Source: JBFMFR01 sp040752025 (GTDB lineage Bacteria > Chloroflexota > Anaerolineae > Anaerolineales > UBA4823). Taken from it: 64,000 bases of DNA. This document shows, piece by piece, positions 17,005-25,677 of the stretch (position 1 is the first letter of the stretch; each line of letters begins with the position of its first letter). A program made the translations under genes and the position numbers. The notes under the pieces were generated by a model, which worked only from the letters and a program-made list of their open reading frames with translations, was not told the origin of the DNA and did no database searches. Where the stretch lies: contig JBFMFR010000018.1 in the NCBI GenBank assembly GCA_040752025.1, positions 1 through 64,000 on the forward strand, in the 5' to 3' direction.

Positions 17005-17106
17005 AGTTAGGCTGAATAATATCATATTCGATGATGCCTGTCAAGGCCTGGACTTGCTTTGGGTGGCGTTATGTTATACAATACGTTGCGGTTGTAGTGG
17101 AGTATT

Positions 17107-18465
17107 ATGTCTCTGGAAATGAAACCTGAGCAATTAACTTTGAAGCTTCCTGAATTCGATGCCCTTTCGCCACAGGCAAAGAGCAGCTTATTCCAGGGAG
17201 AGTCTAACAAGCTAGAAGCGGAGGACCGGCCATTTCACGATTGGTATCGTTTTGTGCTTTCTTTTCCTCCACATTTAGTCAGGCATTACATCAAGGAATT
17301 CGGATGTAATGAGCAGCAGATTGTGCTCGATCCATTTTGCGGCACAGGAACTACGCTGGTCGAGGCTAAACGGTTGGGTTTGCAGGCGATTGGGATCGAA
17401 GCACACCCGTTCACTCATTTTGCCAGCTCCGTCAAGCTGGATTGGGAGATTGACCCAGAAGCGTTGTTGAGCACTGCCCATCAGATCGCCCAATCCGTTG
17501 CCGCTCAATTGCGCTCTGAAGGGATCGAGGATACGATGGTACTCGATCGCCTCCCCGATCTTGAACTGAGAGAGCTGCCCACCGATACAGACAAGCTGCT
17601 GTTACGCGGGTCGATCAGCGCCCTTCCACTACATAAAACACTGGTCTTGTTGGATGAGTTGAAACGATATCAAGGACAAGGAAACCGGCATTTGCAGCTA
17701 GCCCTGGCAAACGCGCTGATCATGCACATCAGTAATCTGCGTTTTGGGCCGGAGGTGGGCGTTGGGAAGAAGAAGGCTGACGCGCCTGTGCTTTCGGCCT
17801 GGTTGGGCGAAGTCCGCAAGATGGCGAAAGATCTGTCTTCTGTGGCAGGAATAGAATTTCCTCAAGCGCATGTTTACCGGGCAGATGCACGTGAGATCAA
17901 TAAAGTTGTGCCGGCGAAGACAGTCGATGTGGTCATCACTTCTCCTCCTTACCCAAATGAAAAGGATTACACCAGGACCACCCGGCTAGAGTCGGTTTTA
18001 TTGGGTTTTGTTTCTACCAAGGCCGAACTACGTGAGCTAAAACAGAAGATGGTACGTTCGAATACTCGCGGAGTTTATAAAGTCGATGACGATGATCAAT
18101 GGGTGACCGACCATGCGGAAATCCAGCGCATTGCCGAGCAGATCGAGAAGCGTCGCATCGAGCTGGGCAAGGATTCTGGCTTCGAAAAGCTTTATGGCAG
18201 GGTGACGCGTTTGTATTTCGGCGGCATGGCCCGCCACCTGGCAGATTTGCGTCAGGTGCTGCGCCCAGGCGCTCATCTGGCGTATGTGGTTGGCGACCAG
18301 GCATCTTATCTCAGGGTAATGATCCGGACTGGGAAACTATTAGCCGACATCGCAACGAGTTTGGGCTATAAATTAGAGCGAATTGATTTGTTTCGCACTC
18401 GATTTTCTACCGCCACTCGCGAGCAGTTGCGCGAGGAAGTTGTCATTTTGCGCTGGCTTTCCTAG
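17107..18465 (+). CDS. DNA methyltransferase (SPPY-type amino-methyltransferase)
   Basis: A 452-residue AdoMet-dependent methyltransferase acting on an exocyclic amino group of DNA. DPFCGTGTT at 75-83 is the AdoMet-binding motif; VVITSPPYPNEKDY near 276-289 is the catalytic motif (SPPY, often N4-cytosine but also N6-adenine). The AdoMet motif precedes the catalytic motif by about 200 residues, with the likely target-recognition region between or after them, unlike the common beta order. A 42-codon ORF follows directly, possibly the remains of a restriction gene. Codon use and AT content look less GC-rich than the neighbours, suggesting acquisition by transfer. Confidence 0.85.
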   Translation: MSLEMKPEQLTLKLPEFDALSPQAKSSLFQGESNKLEAEDRPFHDWYRFVLSFPPHLVRHYIKEFGCNEQQIVLDPFCGTGTTLVEAKRLGLQAIGIEAHPFTHFASSVKLDWEIDPEALLSTAHQIAQSVAAQLRSEGIEDTMVLDRLPDLELRELPTDTDKLLLRGSISALPLHKTLVLLDELKRYQGQGNRHLQLALANALIMHISNLRFGPEVGVGKKKADAPVLSAWLGEVRKMAKDLSSVAGIEFPQAHVYRADAREINKVVPAKTVDVVITSPPYPNEKDYTRTTRLESVLLGFVSTKAELRELKQKMVRSNTRGVYKVDDDDQWVTDHAEIQRIAEQIEKRRIELGKDSGFEKLYGRVTRLYFGGMARHLADLRQVLRPGAHLAYVVGDQASYLRVMIRTGKLLADIATSLGYKLERIDLFRTRFSTATREQLREEVVILRWLS

Positions 18466-18473
18466 GAGAAACT

Positions 18474-18602
18474 ATGGCGATCAGGCAGAATCGTTACACG
18501 CAGTTGATCGAAAAGATATTCCTCACACACTATCGTCTGGTTTCGCCTGATGAGCTTACCTACCAGGAATTAGAAAGTTATCGCAAACGTTCTGCTGAAT
18601 AA
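18474..18602 (+). pseudogene. Short ORF after the methyltransferase, possible truncated restriction-endonuclease gene
   Basis: A 42-codon ORF, MAIRQNRYTQLIEKIFLTHY then RLVSPDELTYQELESYRKRS-AE and TAA. AGGAGA at 18464-18469 overlaps the methyltransferase stop and sits well placed for translation. The opening resembles the N-terminus I associate with restriction endonucleases that follow SPPY-type methyltransferases, but I could not check this. At 42 residues it cannot be an active nuclease, so I call it a stub left by deletion. Alternatively it is a genuine small accessory protein. The phosphofructokinase gene begins 17 bases later. Confidence 0.45.
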
Positions 18603-18619
18603 GATCGGAGACGATCGAT

Positions 18620-19735
18620 ATGACTACGCAAACACCCACAATCAAGAAAATCGCCATCACCACCGGCGGAGGTGATGCGCCTGGCTTGAATGCGGTGATC
18701 CGCTCGGCGGTGCTGGCGGCCCTGAACCGCGGCTGGGAAATCTACGGCATTCGAGAGGGCTATAATGGCCTGCTGATGCCTGAACAATACCTGGAGGGCG
18801 GGTTGATGCGCCTGACGCGCGAGCGTGTGCGTGGTATCACGCACCTGGGCGGCACCATCCTGGGCACAACCAACCGCGGCAACCCGTTGAAGTATCCGGT
18901 GCGCGGCCTGGATGGGACGGTCGAGGAGATCGATCGCTCAGATGAACTGATCCGCGCTTTTCAAATGCATGGCCTGGATGCGCTGATCTCGATCGGCGGG
19001 GATGGCTCGATGGCGATCGCCCATGCCCTGGCGCAAAAGGGGCTGTGGGTGGTGGGTGTGCCCAAGACTATCGACAATGATCTGGATGGCACGGTGATCA
19101 CGTTCGGTTTCGACACAGCGGTCTCGTTCTCCACTGAGTGCCTGGACCGCCTGCACACCACGGCGGCCTCGCACCGGCGGGTGATCGTGGTGGAGGTGAT
19201 GGGACGCTACGCCGGCTGGATCGCCCTGGAAAGCGGCATTTCCGGTTCGGCGGACGCTATCCTGATCCCGGAGATTCCCTATGACCTGAACAAAGTGGCC
19301 GAGAAGGTCCTCGTGCGTGAGCAGCAAGGCAGCGCTTTTTCGATCGTAGTGGTGGCCGAAGGGGCCAAGCCGCTGGGTGGGGAAATTTCGGTGGTGAGCC
19401 GGGAGGTGGGGCGCGCTGAACGGTTAGGAGGCGTGGGCGAGAAAGTGGCGGCGGCGCTTCAAGAGCTGACCGGCAAAGAGACGCGCTTGGTGGTTCTGGG
19501 GCACCTGCTGCGCGGCGGCACGCCGACTTCGTTCGACCGGCTGATCGCCCAGCGCTTTGGGGCGGCGGCGGTGCGCGCCCTGGCGGAGAACCAGCGCGGC
19601 GTAATGGTGGCGCTCGACCCGCCCACGGTGCGCTACGTGCCGCTGGGGGAGGCCACCCGCCGCATGAAGACCGTGCCATTGGACAGCGACGTACTCCTGA
19701 CCGCCCGCGACCTGGGCACTTGCCTGGGTGATTGA
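18620..19735 (+). CDS. pfkA: 6-phosphofructokinase (ATP-type by motif)
   Basis: A 371-residue glycolytic enzyme phosphorylating fructose 6-phosphate. TTGGGDAPGLNAVI near residues 14-27, GGDGS at 126-130, PKTIDND at 148-154 and VEVMGRYAGWIAL are the family signatures. Gly in GGDGS (rather than GGDDT) favours ATP as phosphoryl donor, while Lys in PKTIDND is a feature of the PPi and mixed (group III) enzymes. This Gly/Lys combination occurs in ATP-dependent group III enzymes such as that of Streptomyces. Donor specificity needs assay. The gene stands alone, convergent with the VOC gene. Confidence 0.9.
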   Translation: MTTQTPTIKKIAITTGGGDAPGLNAVIRSAVLAALNRGWEIYGIREGYNGLLMPEQYLEGGLMRLTRERVRGITHLGGTILGTTNRGNPLKYPVRGLDGTVEEIDRSDELIRAFQMHGLDALISIGGDGSMAIAHALAQKGLWVVGVPKTIDNDLDGTVITFGFDTAVSFSTECLDRLHTTAASHRRVIVVEVMGRYAGWIALESGISGSADAILIPEIPYDLNKVAEKVLVREQQGSAFSIVVVAEGAKPLGGEISVVSREVGRAERLGGVGEKVAAALQELTGKETRLVVLGHLLRGGTPTSFDRLIAQRFGAAAVRALAENQRGVMVALDPPTVRYVPLGEATRRMKTVPLDSDVLLTARDLGTCLGD

Positions 19736-19760
19736 CTCGAGGGTTTTACCGGCGCCGGCT

Positions 19761-20171
19761 TCATCTGTTCTGGATGCCCCGATTCCAAGAACCAATTTCG
19801 ATGATATTCCCTTCTGGATCAGAAATCATCGAAGAGTACATCCCCCAGGGCTCATTCCGAGGGGCGTAAATCGGTTGAGCGCCGGCGTTGACGACTTTCT
19901 CGAATTCCCGGTCTACATCTGCCGAGGTGGGCAGGTCGATCGCCAGTTCGAAGGTCCCATTCAAGCCGCTGGGGTAGGTTGGCGTTTGGCCTAAGAGACC
20001 TGGCAACTGGGCGCGTTCGTACATGGCAAACCGGATGCCTTCATGCTGGAATTCGGCATAGGGGCCTTTCTCGTCCCAGTCGATCTCAAAGCCAAGCACA
20101 TCCCGGTAGAATGTGACCATCTGATGAATGTCTTTCACGAAGATTCCGATCATATCAAGCCGAGTACTCAT
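19761..20171 (-). CDS. VOC-family (glyoxalase/bleomycin-resistance fold) protein
   Basis: A 136-residue single-domain VOC protein: MIGIFVKDIHQMVTFYRDVL at the N-terminus and SMISDPEGNIIEIGSW at the C-terminus are the two paired beta-alpha-beta-beta-beta signatures. Such proteins bind a metal and act as lyases, isomerases, dioxygenases or binding proteins; the substrate is unknown. AAAGGAG lies upstream of this ATG. It is 82 bases downstream of the large cyclase gene on the same strand and may be co-transcribed with it. Confidence 0.8.
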   Translation of the reverse strand: MSTRLDMIGIFVKDIHQMVTFYRDVLGFEIDWDEKGPYAEFQHEGIRFAMYERAQLPGLLGQTPTYPSGLNGTFELAIDLPTSADVDREFEKVVNAGAQPIYAPRNEPWGMYSSMISDPEGNIIEIGSWNRGIQNR

Positions 20172-20253
20172 TTTGCATGTTCTCCTTTGCCAGAATCGTA
20201 TTGACAAATTCAGGTGCTGTATGCTGGGCCAAGATATGCAATGGTTTCGGTTT

Positions 20254-23200
20254 TCATAATTGCTCCAACTCCGTTTCCACCAATGCCTCCAGGCCCAGCG
20301 CTTTGCCCTCCGCCAGCGCCATTTCCAACTCCGCCTCCGGCATAGCCTGTCGCAACAGCGACAGGCCTTCACTGGTAATTTCGCGCCAATCCTGGTACCA
20401 GCCGGGGTGCTCGATCAGCACGCCATACAGGCGCGCCGGGCGGATACGTTCACCCTGATGCGCGTAGATGTGCGCCAGTGCAGCCAGATTCTCCAACATC
20501 ATGCGCAGCACGCCAACCGTGCTAGAAGCTTGCAAAGCCGGGCGCAGATATTCGAGAGCCCGATGATACTGCTCCATTTGTAAGTAACTGATTCCTAAAT
20601 CGCTCAGGGCAAAACACATACTCTCTCGGTCGCCAATTTCGCGCTCAATGCGCAGGGCTTCTTCAAGGAGTGGGATTGCTTGTTGGTATTCTCCGTCCGC
20701 CATATGAATTGTGCCGATATTCTCCAGGCAGTTCGCTACCCCCCAGCGATCATTGATCTGGCGAAAAGCTTCCAACCCATCTTCAAGATAGGGCAGCGCC
20801 TCCGGATGATGGCCAGTTACGCACAAATGAATGCCGATATTCATCAGGCAGGTAGCCACTCCTGTGCGATAATCTGCCCGCTGAAAGGCTTCCAAGGCCT
20901 GTTCCAGCAAGTGCATACTGCTGGCCTCATCCTCCGGATACTCGGCCATGCGCATCAGCGCGGCAGCCAAATCTTTCTGCGAACCCGAACGCCGCGCCGC
21001 ATCCAGGCACTCTTCAGCCTGTCGCCTGGACTTCTCCTTCTCGCCGATCGATTGGTTGATAAACGATAAATGACGCAGCGCATAAGTCAGTGTGGGCCAG
21101 TCATCTTGCGAGCGCGCCAGTTCGGCGCTTTGCTCTAATAGTGGGCGCGCCTGTTCGAAATCGCCCATTCGAGAATGCGCCATTCCGGCGCGGCTCATTA
21201 AAAGCGCCTGCTGTGCATCGTTCTCGCCTGTGAGTGCCAAAGCGCGCTGAAAAGCCTGCAACGCATCCGTAAAAGCTCCCACCGCCAGCGCCGCCTCACC
21301 GGCACGTTTTAGCCAGGCGATAGCTTTCTGGCTCTCGCGTCCCAACTCGTAATGCCCGGCGATCAGCGCGGCGTATTCATCCAGGCGCTCGCTGCAATTA
21401 GCCTCCAGCCACTCCGCTGCCCGGCGGTGATAAAGGCGGCGTAGTTTGAGCAGCACCGTTTCGTAGGTCACATCGTGCAGGATGGCATGTTTGAATAGAT
21501 ATTCATGCGCCCCGCTGAACGCCGAGAGCGGCTGCTGGAAAACAAGTTGGCGCTGGCCCAGTTGCTCGATGGTTGCATCCAGACTGGCCCGGTCTTGGGT
21601 GGTGGGTAGGCAGAGGCCATCTGTCCCTACGGGTTCATCGGCCAGCGCTTGCAACAATGTATCCCAGAAATGACGCCCGATTACAGAGGCGCGTTGCAAA
21701 ACCTGCCGTTCGCTTTCAGGAAGGGCATCCAGGCGCGCTTGCAGCACCCCCACCAGGGTGGTGGGCACGCGCAACTGCTCTAATCGCTCCATTTCTATTC
21801 GCCAACCTGATGCATCCTGCACGATCGCTCCATCGCCAATGAGCATCATCACCAATTCTTCCACATAGAACGGATTACCCTCCGCCCGCTCGATGATCAA
21901 GCTGCGCAGTGTTTGCGGAGGGTCAATCAGGCGCTGGAATATCGCATCCACCAGCTCTCGGCTTTGCTCTTCTGAAAGCGGCGCCAAATCCAGTCGAGCG
22001 AAACCCGCTTGCCTGCCCCAGTTAGGCCGACGTTCGCTGAAGCGCCCGCGCGCCAGCCCGATCACCAACAGGCGCTCATCATCCAACTCGCCCACCAAAT
22101 TCTCGAAGAAATCCAACGTGGGGTCATCCGCCCAATGCAGGTCTTCCAAAAATATCAGCAGGGGCGGGTGGTTACCCGTCTTTGCTGCCTGGCTGCGTAT
22201 CCATGCTCCAAGGTCTGCCATAGCCAGCGGCGCCAGGTTCCCGCTGCCCGCCATGCCCAGCACTGCCGGGGTATCTGCGAAGCCGAAACCTAGCACATGA
22301 CCCAGCAAGTGCACACGTTCCAGCGGCAAACAGTTGCCAAGCCCGATCTCAAATTTGCGCCGTACCTCTGCGGCGCTATCGCTCTCCATGATTTTGAAGT
22401 GTTCTTGCAGCATAGCGCGCAGCACGCCGTACGGGCTGTGCTGGTTCATGGCGATAGCCCGGCCACGTAGGATTTCCACCGTTTGCGGCTGCGCCTCCAG
22501 CCAATTCTCATATTCGAAGAGCAGGCGGCTCTTGCCTACCCCAGCCTCGCCGTAGATCGTAATGAAGCGCACTGCACCAGATCCTGAGGGGTTTTGGTGC
22601 ACAGTGGGATCTAACAGAGGCACACACTGTCCCTGCAAAAACGCCAGTTCCTGCTGGCGCCCGACCAAAGGAGTCTCCACCCCCTCAACGCCGCGCTCGC
22701 TGCCATGGAAAGTGCGCGGCCGGGCGCGCAATACAGTGAATACCGTTACCGGCTCTGACTTGCCCTTCACGCTCAACGGCGGCTGCAGTTGGACATCGAA
22801 GCGCCCACGCAGGTGCTGGTAGGTCTGGCGTGAGATCAAAATCCCTCCTATGGGAGCGTTCTGCTCTAGGCGGGCGGCCAGGTTGATGGCATCGCCCATG
22901 GCGGTATATTCCACACGCAAATCCGAACCCACTTCGCCCACCACCACCAGGCCGGTGTGGATGCCCACGCGCACAGCAAAGCTGCTTATCCCCCATTCGT
23001 GCTCCAGGCGCGCTGCGTATCCTTTCACCCCCTCCAGGATTTCCAACGCGGCCCGCACCGCGCGCTCGGGGTCATCTTCATGGGCGATCGGTGCGCCGAA
23101 AAAGGCCAGGATGGCATCTCCCATCAGGCGCGCCAGGGTGCCTTCGTGGCGGTACACTGGCTCGATCAGCACATCGAAAGCCCCGTTCATGATCTCCATC

Positions 23201-23580
23201 ACTTCTTCGGGGTCCATGTGCTCAGCCATCCTGGTCGAGCCTTTGATATCCGAGAACAGGATCGTCACCTGGCGGCGCTCGCGCTCCACTTTGCCGCGCG
23301 TTTCCAGCAGGCGCTCGGCGAACTCCTTTGGCACCAGGCGTTGCAAACGTTCCAATCTACTATCCCCCTCAATTGCCAGTGGTTCAGAGGCGGAGGTTTG
23401 TGAGGTCATAGGGGGCTGCGGCGCAGAGCCCGCTTGCGCTGTTCCGCACACCGGGCAGAAGCGCGCTCCTATTGGCATCGCTGCTCCACAACCGATGCAT
23501 GCCTGCGGCAGGGATGCGCCGCAGTGCATGCAAAAGCGCGCCGCCTTGGGGTTCTCCGTCTGGCAATTGGGACAATTCAT
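20254..23580 (-). CDS. Class III adenylate/guanylate cyclase-AAA ATPase-TPR regulator
   Basis: A 1108-residue signalling protein. Residues 1-50 hold paired zinc ribbons (CPNCQTENPKAARFCMHCG and CIGCG...CPVCG). About 95-265 is a class III cyclase domain: VTILFSDIKGSTRMAEHM and MGDAILAFFGAP carry the two metal-binding aspartates, and EYTAMGDAINLAARLE the substrate-binding strand. Then comes an AAA/NACHT-like ATPase with Walker A GEAGVGKSRLL and LIFLEDLHWADDPT as Walker B. The last 450 residues are TPR repeats. I chose ATG 23580 because the ribbon starts at once and GAGGCG precedes it. Targets are unknown. Confidence 0.85.
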   Translation of the reverse strand: MNCPNCQTENPKAARFCMHCGASLPQACIGCGAAMPIGARFCPVCGTAQAGSAPQPPMTSQTSASEPLAIEGDSRLERLQRLVPKEFAERLLETRGKVERERRQVTILFSDIKGSTRMAEHMDPEEVMEIMNGAFDVLIEPVYRHEGTLARLMGDAILAFFGAPIAHEDDPERAVRAALEILEGVKGYAARLEHEWGISSFAVRVGIHTGLVVVGEVGSDLRVEYTAMGDAINLAARLEQNAPIGGILISRQTYQHLRGRFDVQLQPPLSVKGKSEPVTVFTVLRARPRTFHGSERGVEGVETPLVGRQQELAFLQGQCVPLLDPTVHQNPSGSGAVRFITIYGEAGVGKSRLLFEYENWLEAQPQTVEILRGRAIAMNQHSPYGVLRAMLQEHFKIMESDSAAEVRRKFEIGLGNCLPLERVHLLGHVLGFGFADTPAVLGMAGSGNLAPLAMADLGAWIRSQAAKTGNHPPLLIFLEDLHWADDPTLDFFENLVGELDDERLLVIGLARGRFSERRPNWGRQAGFARLDLAPLSEEQSRELVDAIFQRLIDPPQTLRSLIIERAEGNPFYVEELVMMLIGDGAIVQDASGWRIEMERLEQLRVPTTLVGVLQARLDALPESERQVLQRASVIGRHFWDTLLQALADEPVGTDGLCLPTTQDRASLDATIEQLGQRQLVFQQPLSAFSGAHEYLFKHAILHDVTYETVLLKLRRLYHRRAAEWLEANCSERLDEYAALIAGHYELGRESQKAIAWLKRAGEAALAVGAFTDALQAFQRALALTGENDAQQALLMSRAGMAHSRMGDFEQARPLLEQSAELARSQDDWPTLTYALRHLSFINQSIGEKEKSRRQAEECLDAARRSGSQKDLAAALMRMAEYPEDEASSMHLLEQALEAFQRADYRTGVATCLMNIGIHLCVTGHHPEALPYLEDGLEAFRQINDRWGVANCLENIGTIHMADGEYQQAIPLLEEALRIEREIGDRESMCFALSDLGISYLQMEQYHRALEYLRPALQASSTVGVLRMMLENLAALAHIYAHQGERIRPARLYGVLIEHPGWYQDWREITSEGLSLLRQAMPEAELEMALAEGKALGLEALVETELEQL

Positions 23581-23689
23581 GGTCGCCTCGTTGGAATTTT
23601 GTAAAGTTGGTAAGTTTTCCCGTTCTCTTTCCCGTCTAAGTGTAGCAAATTTGCTTCCATAAGTCAACCAACCATGATGTTCTCGGGTA

Positions 23690-23736
23690 AGAATAAAAAC
23701 ACGAGCAGGTCACGCTTTCGAGTGACCTGCTCGTGT
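23690..23736 (-). terminator. Intrinsic terminator of the VWA lipoprotein gene
   Basis: CACGAGCAGGTCAC (23700-23713) pairs perfectly with GTGACCTGCTCGTG (23722-23735). Read on the minus strand the 14-bp stem is followed by TTTTTATTC, so it terminates transcription of the upstream minus-strand VWA gene, about 60 bases past its stop, before the cyclase gene. Confidence 0.85.
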
Positions 23737-23795
23737 GAAGGTAGCTTATTGCCCTATGTGTGCATCACATTGTTCTCGGAGCACACCTGTACAGG

Positions 23796-25487
23796 TCAAC
23801 GCCACTGTGAGATGGCCTGGATCTGGCTGGCGCGTGAGATCAGGGTGACCAGCTCGGAGACATCCGTGTCGGTGGGCAGCAGGCCGGAGAGGCGCACGGC
23901 GTGCTGCAGGATCTGCCCGATGGAGGTGCCGCGGGCCCAGGGGCTGAAGCGCAGCAGCTCGGCGTATTGGGCGGCGACGACAGCCAACTGGTAGCGGGGG
24001 GCGGCGCTTTCGAAGCTGGGCGAGAGGTCCCAGGTGTTGAAGTTGCCGTTGATCTCGGAGACCGCCAGGGTGTTGGGATCCTGCCAGCGCAGCGAGACGG
24101 TGGCGAGGCGGCCCTGGGCGCCCGGGTTGAGCAGCACGGCGTACAGGGCGGTGGCGGAGTGTCCGGCGCCCAACTCACCGGCGTCGACGGCGTCGTTGCG
24201 GAAATCCTGGTCGGCGACGGCGCGGTTCTCGTAGCCGATCAGCCGGTAGCGGTTGACCACGTCGGGGTTGAAGTCTACCTGAACCTTGGCGTCCATGGCA
24301 ATTACCTGCAAGGTACTGGTCAGGTTGTCGACGAACAAGCGGCGGGCCTCATCCAGGTCGTCTATGTAAGCGTAGTTGCCGTTGCCTTTGTCAGCCAACT
24401 GCTCCATGAGCACATCGTTGAAGTTGCCCATGCCGAAGCCCACGCTGGTCAGGGTGATGCCCTGGTTGGCGTAACCGACGATCGATTCGAGGATGGCGTC
24501 CGGGCCGGTGTTGCCCACGTTGGCGACGCCATCGGAGCACAGGATGACGCGGTTGATGGCGTTGGGGCGGAAGGCCTGGTAGGCCATCTGGTAGCCCAGG
24601 CGCAGGCCGGCTTCGGCGTTGGTGGCGCCTTCGGTTTGCAGGGAGTAGATGGCGCTCAGGATGCGGTTGCGATCCTCGCCGCTGGTGGGGTTGAGCACGA
24701 TGCGGGCTTCGCTGCCATAGACCACGATGGCGACGGTGTCGTTGGGGCGCAGGCGATCCACCAGGAGCTGCAGGGACTGCTTGACCAGCTCCAGGCGATT
24801 TTCCATCTCCATCGAGCCGGAAACGTCGATCACGAAGGTCAGCGAGGCCGGCTTGCGCTCTGCTTCGGAGACCTGGTAGCCCTGGATGCCGATGCGCAGG
24901 ATGTAGGAGCCATCGGTGTGGAAGGGCGAGGGGGCGCCATCGGCGTAGATGCCAAAGGCGATATTATCGGGCGTGGGATAGCCCATGTCGAAGTAGTTGA
25001 CGAATTCTTCCACGCGGATGGCATCGGCGGGCGGCAGGTTGCCGTCCATCACGTAGCGCCGGGCAACGGTGTACGAAGCCGTGTCCACGTCCAGGGCGAA
25101 GGTCGACAGGCGGTCCTCGCGCGGGTCTTCGAAGGGGTTGACACCGTAGTTGAGGAAGTAGTTATCGGGCGGCGGTGGGGTGGCCATCAGGCCCGTGCCG
25201 CCGGAGGTCATGGTCGGCTGGGGCAGGGGTGTGAATGGGGCGGTGGCGAGCGGCGCCTCTTCCAGGCGTGGGGCCTGGGTGGGCGCGGGCATGAGGAGCG
25301 ACTGGGCCGCCGCAGTGGGTTGGATAACTTTGGTTTCGCCTTCTACCTGCACCTCGACGGTCTTGACCGTCTCGACCTGAACCGTTTCGATAACCTTCTC
25401 GGGCTGAGGCGCAGCGCAGGCCGACAGCAGCACGACCAACAGGGTGAGGGCGATACTCAGGGATTGGGTGATACGTTTGTTCTTCAT
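23796..25487 (-). CDS. YfbK-like von Willebrand factor A lipoprotein
   Basis: A 563-residue exported protein. The signal peptide ends in a lipobox (LVVLLSAC). A Thr/Pro/Ala-rich linker leads to the YfbK N-terminal domain (PFEDPREDRLSTFALDVDTA), a VWA domain with the MIDAS start VIDVSGSM, and a C-terminal DUF3520-like region (LAVVAAQYAELLRFSPWARG). VWA domains bind metal and mediate protein-protein contact. The family is widespread but of unknown function. AAGGAG lies 9 bases before this ATG; upstream in-frame codons lack signal character. Followed by a strong terminator. Confidence 0.85.
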   Translation of the reverse strand: MKNKRITQSLSIALTLLVVLLSACAAPQPEKVIETVQVETVKTVEVQVEGETKVIQPTAAAQSLLMPAPTQAPRLEEAPLATAPFTPLPQPTMTSGGTGLMATPPPPDNYFLNYGVNPFEDPREDRLSTFALDVDTASYTVARRYVMDGNLPPADAIRVEEFVNYFDMGYPTPDNIAFGIYADGAPSPFHTDGSYILRIGIQGYQVSEAERKPASLTFVIDVSGSMEMENRLELVKQSLQLLVDRLRPNDTVAIVVYGSEARIVLNPTSGEDRNRILSAIYSLQTEGATNAEAGLRLGYQMAYQAFRPNAINRVILCSDGVANVGNTGPDAILESIVGYANQGITLTSVGFGMGNFNDVLMEQLADKGNGNYAYIDDLDEARRLFVDNLTSTLQVIAMDAKVQVDFNPDVVNRYRLIGYENRAVADQDFRNDAVDAGELGAGHSATALYAVLLNPGAQGRLATVSLRWQDPNTLAVSEINGNFNTWDLSPSFESAAPRYQLAVVAAQYAELLRFSPWARGTSIGQILQHAVRLSGLLPTDTDVSELVTLISRASQIQAISQWR

Positions 25488-25619
25488 CTCTCGTTCTCCT
25501 TTGAGGCAGCCGGGCGGGCTGCGCTCGTGAAAATGATCCTTTTCGGAAACATCGACTGTTGATCCATTCGATCTTGACCCTATGATAGCATTCGCCCCTG
25601 AATTTGTCTTGACAAAGGC

Positions 25620-25648
25620 TTGATGAAGACTTGACAGGGGGGTAAAAT
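25620..25648 (+). promoter_or_regulatory. Putative promoter of the SerK/SbnI-like gene
   Basis: TTGATG at 25620-25625 and TAAAAT at 25643-25648 are 17 bases apart, placing transcription start near 25655, about 23 bases before the ATG, with AAGGAG between them. Confidence 0.5.
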
Positions 25649-25677
25649 TACCTGATTTCCGCAATCAAGGAGTATTC

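Noticed and set aside
20172..20253. 15-codon ORF MKTETIAYLGPAYST overlapping the cyclase stop (minus strand)
   Set aside because: No recognisable family; length and composition are compatible with chance. Mentioned only as a possible coupling element.
23901..25562. Long plus-strand open frame opposite the VWA lipoprotein gene
   Set aside because: Translation is Gly/Val/Ala/Gln-rich with no motifs, while the minus strand encodes a clear signal peptide and VWA domain; it is a GC-driven antisense frame.
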